DNA from: Pelagimonas sp.
GTDB taxonomy: Bacteria; Pseudomonadota; Alphaproteobacteria; Rhodobacterales; Rhodobacteraceae
Direction: 5' to 3'
Assembly (NCBI GenBank): GCA_025210265.1
Contig: JAOASD010000004.1
Coordinates: 1-64,000 of the forward strand
Length of the DNA: 64,000 nt
This document shows positions 59,244 to 64,000 of the stretch, piece after piece; position 1 is the stretch's first letter, and every line of letters begins with the position of its first letter. The translations under genes were made by a program, and so were the position numbers. The notes under the pieces were generated by a model. The model was not told the origin of the DNA. It saw only the letters and a list, made by a program, of their open reading frames with translations, and made no database searches.

Positions 59244-59783
59244 TTAGAAATAGGTCAGCATGATCTGACGCAGCCCGTCGGGCAGTGCGTTATAGATCTG
59301 GCCTGCGGGCAGTTTCACCTGCAGGAAGGTCTTAAAGATCAACACGATGGCGATGGCCGCCGCGCCCGCGCCCAGCAGGGCGGCACGGCTGCGATAGCCC
59401 ATGCGAAAGGTCAGGATCAGCGCAAAGCCCAGTGTTGCGGGCAGGTAGCCCAGATAGGGCACGACAAAGGCATAGCCGATGAACCACAGCGCAAATTCCA
59501 CCGCCGACAGCCAGGTCAGCACTTCTTTCCAGCGGCCATAGATGCGTTCAGACAGGGCCGAGCCCAGCAGATGCAGCAAGGCAAAGCCGGTCATCGCCCC
59601 CAGCGAGACAGCCGGCCAGAACCGCGGTTGTGCGAACAGCTTGCCGCCCTTGCGCCAGGCGGTCTGGTCGCTGAGATGCCACAGCAGAAACACCGAAATC
59701 GCCAGAAATCCCCAGGCAAAGACAATATCGCCGGGGCGTCTGTAGCGTTTGAACAGGGCCTGCAGGGTCTTGATCCGGGACAT
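59244..59783 (-). CDS. tctB: tripartite tricarboxylate transporter, small membrane subunit TctB
   Basis: 179 residues with four membrane segments (IVFAWGFLAISVFLLWHL, FWPAVSLGAMTGFALLHLLG, AVEFALWFIGYAFVVPYLGYL, and AALLGAGAAAIAIVLIF). Low sequence conservation is usual; position between tctC and tctA gives the call. A stem-loop precedes it. Confidence 0.88.
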   Translation of the reverse strand: MSRIKTLQALFKRYRRPGDIVFAWGFLAISVFLLWHLSDQTAWRKGGKLFAQPRFWPAVSLGAMTGFALLHLLGSALSERIYGRWKEVLTWLSAVEFALWFIGYAFVVPYLGYLPATLGFALILTFRMGYRSRAALLGAGAAAIAIVLIFKTFLQVKLPAGQIYNALPDGLRQIMLTYF

Positions 59784-59803
59784 GGGGTTTCCTTCGCGCA
59801 GAG

Positions 59804-59830
59804 AAGCCGGGAGCGCAGGGCCCCCGGCTT
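59804..59830. terminator. intercistronic stem-loop between tctC and tctB
   Basis: AAGCCGGG and CCCGGCTT pair across an 11-nt loop in the 65-bp gap. In the direction of transcription only TCTCT follows, so it may shield the tctC transcript or partly terminate, leaving more binding protein than permease. Confidence 0.55.
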
Positions 59831-59848
59831 TTGGTCGGCTGTGATGGC

Positions 59849-60784
59849 TCAGTTGCCCAGCACTTTGCCGATGTGATCCAGGGTCTGGATGTCTTTGGAG
59901 ATCTGGGCGCTGACCTCATCCGCGCTTTGCCAATAGACAGCGGCACCGGTTTCGGCGGCCAGTTTCTGGGCGCGCTCGGACATCATGGTTTTCTGCGCCA
60001 CGGCGATGATCTTGTCGCGGGCCTCTTGCGGGGTGTCCTTGTGCACGAACAGGCCATTCCACAGGGCCACGTCCAGATCCGGCGCCAGCTCGGCCACGGT
60101 GGGGGCGTTGGGGGTCAGCGGGATGCGCTCGGACCCGATAGAGGCCAGCACTTTCACATCATCAAGGCAGGGCAGGATCAGCTGCAGCGTGGTGTTGATC
60201 ACATCCACATCGCCCGAAGCCAGCGTGTTGCAGTCCAGCGCGTCAAACGGCGCATCCGCCGCAAAGGAGAACCCCATTTCCGAGGCAAGGCCCAGCGTCA
60301 CCTGTGTCGGCACCAGCGGCGCGCCGAAATGGCCCAGCACCACGTCATTGTCCTGCGCATGGGCGGCAAGGCCCGCCATGTCGTCATAAGGTGCGTTGGC
60401 CCCGGCTGCGATGACAAACGGGTATGTCAGGAAATTGCCCAGCGGTTCAAACGGGTCGGGGTTCAGTGCCGGGATGCCGATCTGCGGCCCCACTACTGGC
60501 ACCGCGATCAGGAAAGAGCCCACGGTGTAGCCATCCGCCGGGGCATTGGCCACGTCGACCGCGCCGGGGAAGGGGCCGCCGCCACCGCCGGGCTTGTTCA
60601 CCACAGCCGCAGGCACACCATAGGCCGCCTGGAAATCATCCGCGATCATCCGGGTCAGCACGTCCTCAAGATCGCCCGGAGGCCAGGGCACCACAAATTC
60701 CACCGGCTTTTCCGGGTATTCCGCCATGGCCACGCCCGCGCTTAGCAGCAGTGCAGCAGCGCCCGTCATAGAAGTTTTGAACAT
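59849..60784 (-). CDS. tctC: tripartite tricarboxylate transporter, periplasmic binding protein TctC
   Basis: 311 residues from ATG 60784 (GGGAG upstream). Signal peptide MTGAAALLLSAGVAMAE. PEKPVEFVVPWPPGDLEDVL, VVNKPGGGGG and ADGYTVGSF are family motifs (Bug/TctC). It captures the substrate in the periplasm. The normally present Asp in the ligand pocket cannot be judged here. First gene of the operon. Confidence 0.92.
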   Translation of the reverse strand: MFKTSMTGAAALLLSAGVAMAEYPEKPVEFVVPWPPGDLEDVLTRMIADDFQAAYGVPAAVVNKPGGGGGPFPGAVDVANAPADGYTVGSFLIAVPVVGPQIGIPALNPDPFEPLGNFLTYPFVIAAGANAPYDDMAGLAAHAQDNDVVLGHFGAPLVPTQVTLGLASEMGFSFAADAPFDALDCNTLASGDVDVINTTLQLILPCLDDVKVLASIGSERIPLTPNAPTVAELAPDLDVALWNGLFVHKDTPQEARDKIIAVAQKTMMSERAQKLAAETGAAVYWQSADEVSAQISKDIQTLDHIGKVLGN

Positions 60785-60826
60785 GTTTTTCTCCCTGTTC
60801 AGCAAATCCGCTGGTCCGTTTTTAAT

Positions 60827-60853
60827 CGGTTCACTATTTAAACCGGCGGTTCA
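60827..60853. promoter_or_regulatory. candidate IclR operator
   Basis: CGGTT-N9-AACCG (60827-60845) is an inverted repeat; CGGTTCA also recurs in direct orientation at 60827 and 60847, 20 bp apart (two helical turns). Flanking TTTTTAAT and ATTAAAAA mirror each other. It is 43 bp before tctC and 72 bp before the IclR gene. Confidence 0.6.
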
Positions 60854-60924
60854 TTAAAAAGGTTGCCTTGTTAATTTTTGTCTGTCAAACTTTTTCGAAC
60901 CAACACCACAAGACGCAGGAACCC

Positions 60925-61734
60925 ATGTCGGTCGTCAGCAAAGCACTGGATCTGTTGCAGCAGTTCACGCCAGCGCGCCCCGAGATCGGGCTGTCGCAGA
61001 TCGGGCGGCTGGCCGGTATGGACAAAGCCACGGCCTATCGGCACATGACGGCGCTTGAATTCGCTGGTTTTGTTGAGAAAAATCCCCTGACCAAGGCCTA
61101 TCGGATCGGGCCCGCCGTGCTGCATCTGGCGCAGATGCGCGAATTGACCGTGCCGCGCAAAGAGGGCGCGCGCACAGCACTTGAGACGCTGGCGGATGTG
61201 ACCGGCGAAACCGCGCATTTGTCCGTGCTGTCCGGTGCGGATCTGCACGCGCTGATGTCACGCGAATCGGATCGCCACGGCACACGGGCGATCATCGACG
61301 TGACGATCCTGCCGCTCCACGCCACCGGTTCGGGTCTGTGCGCCCTGGCCTTTGGCGCAGCGGATCTGCTGGCGGCGGCGCAGGCGGATCTGACGCGCTA
61401 TACCGATGACACGGCTGCAGATGAACAGGCGCTGAACGGGGCGGTGGCGCAGGCGCGCGCCTCGGGGTTTGGCTTTGCTAAGGGCAGTTTCGAAGACGGC
61501 ATCCTGGGCATATCCGCCCCTGTTTTTGACCAAAGCGGTCTGCTGGCGGGCACAGTGGCCGTGGCCAGCGTTGCATCGCGCGTCACGCCGGAACTGGATC
61601 AGGTCATCCGCCGCGAGCTGGTGACAGCGGCGCGGGAAATCACACGCAATTGGGGCGGCAGCATACCCGCCCATGTCGAAACCGCCTGGGCCGGAACGCT
61701 GGCCGCAGGGGCAAAACAGGATCCCGTCACATGA
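60925..61734 (+). CDS. IclR-family transcriptional regulator
   Basis: 269 residues from ATG 60925 (CAGGAA upstream). The helix-turn-helix at residues 3-62 reads SVVSKALDLLQQFTPARPEI, GLSQIGRLAGMDKATAYRHM and LEFAGFVEKN. The effector domain contains ETAHLSVLSGADLHAL and GSGLCALAFG. It faces the tct operon and overlaps the aminotransferase gene by 4 bases, so it probably controls both. Confidence 0.92.
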   Translation: MSVVSKALDLLQQFTPARPEIGLSQIGRLAGMDKATAYRHMTALEFAGFVEKNPLTKAYRIGPAVLHLAQMRELTVPRKEGARTALETLADVTGETAHLSVLSGADLHALMSRESDRHGTRAIIDVTILPLHATGSGLCALAFGAADLLAAAQADLTRYTDDTAADEQALNGAVAQARASGFGFAKGSFEDGILGISAPVFDQSGLLAGTVAVASVASRVTPELDQVIRRELVTAAREITRNWGGSIPAHVETAWAGTLAAGAKQDPVT

Positions 61735-63077
61735 AAGATTCCAATTTCCTCAAGGAAAACAACGCCCGGCATTTCTGGCATCCCATGACCTCGCCGCAGG
61801 ACAGCGCCACAACCCCGCCCAAGATCATCACCGGATCCGAAGGTGTCAGCATCACCGATATTGACGGTCACGCGGTGGTCGATGCGGTTGGCGGGCTGTG
61901 GAATGTCAATCTGGGCTATTCCTGTGATGTGGTGAAAGAGGCGATTTCGGCCCAGCTGGCCACGCTGCCGTATTATTCGACCTTCCGGGGCACCACGAAT
62001 GACGCGGTGATCGAGCTGTCTTATGAGCTGGGGCAGTTCTTTGCGCCGGATGGGCTCAGCCGGGCGTTTTTTACCTCGGGCGGGTCGGATTCGGTGGAAA
62101 CCGCTCTGCGGCTGGCGCGTCAGTACCACAAGCTGCGCGGCGAGCCGGGGCGGGTCAAATTCTTGTCGCTGAAAAAGGGCTATCACGGCACGCATATGGG
62201 CGGGGCCAGCGTGAACGGCAACGCCAATTTCCGCACCGCTTACGAACCGCTGATGCCCGGCTGCTATCACATCCCGGCGCCCTATACCTATCGCAACCCG
62301 TTTAACGAGACCGACCCCGCCAAGCTGGCGCAGCTCTGTGCCGCCGCGCTTGAGGACGAGATCGCTTTTCAGGGCGCAAACACCATTGCCGCCATGATCA
62401 TGGAGCCGATCCTTGGCGCGGGTGGGGTGATCCCGCCGCATGAAAGCTTTGCCCCCATGGTGCGCGAGATCTGCGACCGCCATGGCATCCTGCTGATCAC
62501 CGATGAGGTTATCACCGCCTATGGCCGCACCGGCGCCTGGAGCGGCGCGCGGCTGTGGGGCATCCAGCCCGACATGATGTGCACCGCCAAGGCGATCACC
62601 AATGGCTATTTCCCCTTTGGTGCCGTGATGCTTGGGGACCGCATGATCGAGGCGTTTGAAAACAACCCTGCGGCCAAGATCGGCCATGGCTACACCTATT
62701 CCGGCCACCCGGTCGGGGCGGCGGCGGCGCTGGCCTGTCTGGCGGAAATGCAGCGGCTGAACGTGACGGAAAACGCTGCTGCGCGCGGCACCCAGATGTA
62801 TCAGGGTTGTCTGGCACTGCAGGAGAAATACGACCTGATCGGGGATGTACGTGGCGGCCACGGGTTGATGACCGCGATCGAGATGGTCAGCGACCGCACA
62901 ACCAAGGCCCCGATCGACGGGGCCACCGCCGCCCGCGTCCAAGAGACCGCCTATCAGGCCGGGGCCATGGTGCGGGTCTCGGGGGCCAATATCATCCTGT
63001 CGCCGCCGCTGATCCTCAGCGAAGGCGAGGCCAACACCATCCTGTCGGCGCTGGACGCCGGGTTCCGCGCTGCATAA
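61731..63077 (+). CDS. class-III (omega) aminotransferase
   Basis: 448 residues from ATG 61731. KIITGSEGVSITDIDGHAVV, FFTSGGSDSVETALRLARQY (PLP phosphate loop), YHGTHMGGASVNG, LLITDEVITAYGRTG and the PLP Lys in TAKAITNGYFPFGAVML. It moves an amino group from an omega-amino acid or amine (e.g. taurine-, beta-alanine- or 4-aminobutyrate-like) to an oxo acid. The substrate is unknown. It overlaps iclR by 4 bases. Confidence 0.93.
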   Translation: MKDSNFLKENNARHFWHPMTSPQDSATTPPKIITGSEGVSITDIDGHAVVDAVGGLWNVNLGYSCDVVKEAISAQLATLPYYSTFRGTTNDAVIELSYELGQFFAPDGLSRAFFTSGGSDSVETALRLARQYHKLRGEPGRVKFLSLKKGYHGTHMGGASVNGNANFRTAYEPLMPGCYHIPAPYTYRNPFNETDPAKLAQLCAAALEDEIAFQGANTIAAMIMEPILGAGGVIPPHESFAPMVREICDRHGILLITDEVITAYGRTGAWSGARLWGIQPDMMCTAKAITNGYFPFGAVMLGDRMIEAFENNPAAKIGHGYTYSGHPVGAAAALACLAEMQRLNVTENAAARGTQMYQGCLALQEKYDLIGDVRGGHGLMTAIEMVSDRTTKAPIDGATAARVQETAYQAGAMVRVSGANIILSPPLILSEGEANTILSALDAGFRAA

Positions 63078-63087
63078 GGGGAAGGCA

Positions 63088-63945
63088 ATGAACGACACAT
63101 ATGTTGTCCTGCTGGGCACCAAGGGCGGGCCTGCGATCCGTCCGGGATCTTCGATGCCGACATCGAACCTGTTGCAGATGGCTGGGCGGCAGATCGTGGT
63201 GGATTGCGGGCTGGGCGTGACACGCGGTCTGGTGGATCAGGGGGTGAAACTGCCCGAGCTGACCACGATCTTTGTCACCCATATGCATTCCGATCACTAT
63301 CTTGAGCTGGGACCGCTGCTGCACACTGCCTGGACCGCCGGGCTAAAAAACCCGGTAGAGGTCTGGGGGCCGGAGGGGCTAGAGGCCTATTGGCAGGGCT
63401 TCCTTGGCTCCATGGCCGCCGATATCGAGCTGCGCATCGAGGATGAGGGCCGCGTCGATCTGCGCGATCTGGTGACGTTTCATGTGATTGATGCAGGGCA
63501 GGTTGTGGCCTGGGATGGGCTGGAAGTCAGCGCGATCCGCACTGTGCATCCGCCGCTGGTGGATTGCTTTGCCCTGTCCTTTAAGGGCAATGGCAAACAT
63601 GTGGTGTTTTCGGGCGACACCGCCCCGTTTGACGAGATGGCCGAGTTCGCTGCGGGTGCCGATCTGTTGATCCACGAGGCCATGCTGGAATCGGCCCTGC
63701 CTGCGCTGATGGCGCGGATCGGCAATGGCAGTGATAAGCTGATGGCACATTGGCTGCGCTCTCACACCTTTGCCCATGACGCGGGACGGATCGCGACCAA
63801 AGCCGGGGTCAAGGCGCTGGCACTGTCGCATCTGATTCCCTCGGATGACCCGACTTATTCCGAGCGCGACTGGCACGAGGCCATGGTGGATCATTGGGAT
63901 GGCCCCCTGCATGTGGGGCGCGATGGGCTAAAGATCGCGCTGTAA
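63088..63945 (+). CDS. metallo-beta-lactamase-fold hydrolase
   Basis: 285 residues. The metal-binding signature is TIFVTHMHSDHYLELGPLL, with VVDCGLGVTRG before and SGDTAPFDEMAEFA, LLIHEAML and ALSHLIPSDDP after, as in the RNase Z/arylsulfatase-like branch. It should be a zinc-dependent hydrolase; in this operon perhaps of a lactone, ester or amide intermediate. It follows the aminotransferase by 10 bp with GGGGAAGG upstream. Confidence 0.9.
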   Translation: MNDTYVVLLGTKGGPAIRPGSSMPTSNLLQMAGRQIVVDCGLGVTRGLVDQGVKLPELTTIFVTHMHSDHYLELGPLLHTAWTAGLKNPVEVWGPEGLEAYWQGFLGSMAADIELRIEDEGRVDLRDLVTFHVIDAGQVVAWDGLEVSAIRTVHPPLVDCFALSFKGNGKHVVFSGDTAPFDEMAEFAAGADLLIHEAMLESALPALMARIGNGSDKLMAHWLRSHTFAHDAGRIATKAGVKALALSHLIPSDDPTYSERDWHEAMVDHWDGPLHVGRDGLKIAL

Positions 63946-63970
63946 GCACCTGAAATCATAAGGTGCCTTT
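63946..63970 (+). terminator. possible terminator after the MBL-fold gene
   Basis: GCACCT and AGGTGC form a 6-bp stem with a 9-nt loop directly after the stop, followed by CTTTGGG; the T-run is poor. Confidence 0.4.
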
Positions 63971-64000
63971 GGGTGAGTGCCGCAAACCCCGCCTGTGACA

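Overview
The window looks like chromosomal DNA of a marine-type Rhodobacteraceae (Roseobacter group) alphaproteobacterium. The reasons are the high GC content, the gene families (a PhoX phosphatase, a hemeP/hmu haem-uptake operon with a DUF1289 gene, DUF3572, DUF6502, DUF983), an Irr/ICE-type iron box, and dispersed G/C-rich palindromes of the kind common in this family. No plasmid, phage, insertion sequence or CRISPR array is evident. This assignment rests on gene content and not on a marker-gene tree.

Left end (1-3115): a lower-GC accessory patch. It carries a large protein with an N-terminal AHH-type nuclease motif and a Hint autoprocessing domain that runs off the left edge, a candidate immunity gene directly upstream, a stretch without genes, and a 46-residue hydrophobic ORF.

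3139-18068: a Tat-exported FAD oxidoreductase. A LysR regulator and a photolyase/cryptochrome form one operon, divergent from the Na+/H+ antiporter nhaA. A cobalamin-riboswitch operon (28-aa ORF, DUF1636, ABC ATPase, binding protein, permease) follows. Next is a tightly coupled cassette of an NRPS-like adenylating ligase, a ferric-reductase-like membrane flavoprotein and an enoyl-CoA hydratase, then a DUF6502/DUF5666-like pair and a small XRE regulator.

18195-31501: phoX, a glyoxalase-fold protein, a nucleoside-deoxyribosyltransferase/TIR-like gene whose 5' end is cut by an in-frame stop, lepA, an orphan coiled-coil/membrane gene, rpiB, a lipoprotein, a HisD-family dehydrogenase (HpsN-like) divergent from its likely LysR regulator, an alpha/beta hydrolase, a threefold ~95-bp tandem repeat and a non-pyrrolysine MttB-family methyltransferase.

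31693-42722: a HAD phosphatase and DUF3572; two c-di-GMP synthases (a PleD homologue with a degenerate receiver, and an HNOBA-GGDEF protein paired with a degenerate H-NOX); an ECF sigma / anti-sigma / CpxP-like / EF-hand operon; a Nudix hydrolase; tRNA-Gln(UUG); two small envelope proteins; a GMC oxidoreductase.

42983-54944: an iron/haem island. A TonB-ExbB-ExbD-ExbD system (the second ExbD lacks the essential Asp) faces a TonB-dependent haem receptor, which is divergent from hmuSTUV, an IsdG-type haem monooxygenase, hemP and a DUF1289 gene. dps follows, with a perfect Irr-type palindrome upstream of it.

54960-63945: a catabolic locus. A tctCBA tripartite tricarboxylate transporter, an aldehyde dehydrogenase and a UPF0261 (Tm-1-like) protein on one strand are divergent from an IclR regulator, a class-III aminotransferase and a metallo-beta-lactamase-fold hydrolase. 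The layout suggests import and breakdown of an amine- or amino-acid-like compound under IclR control.
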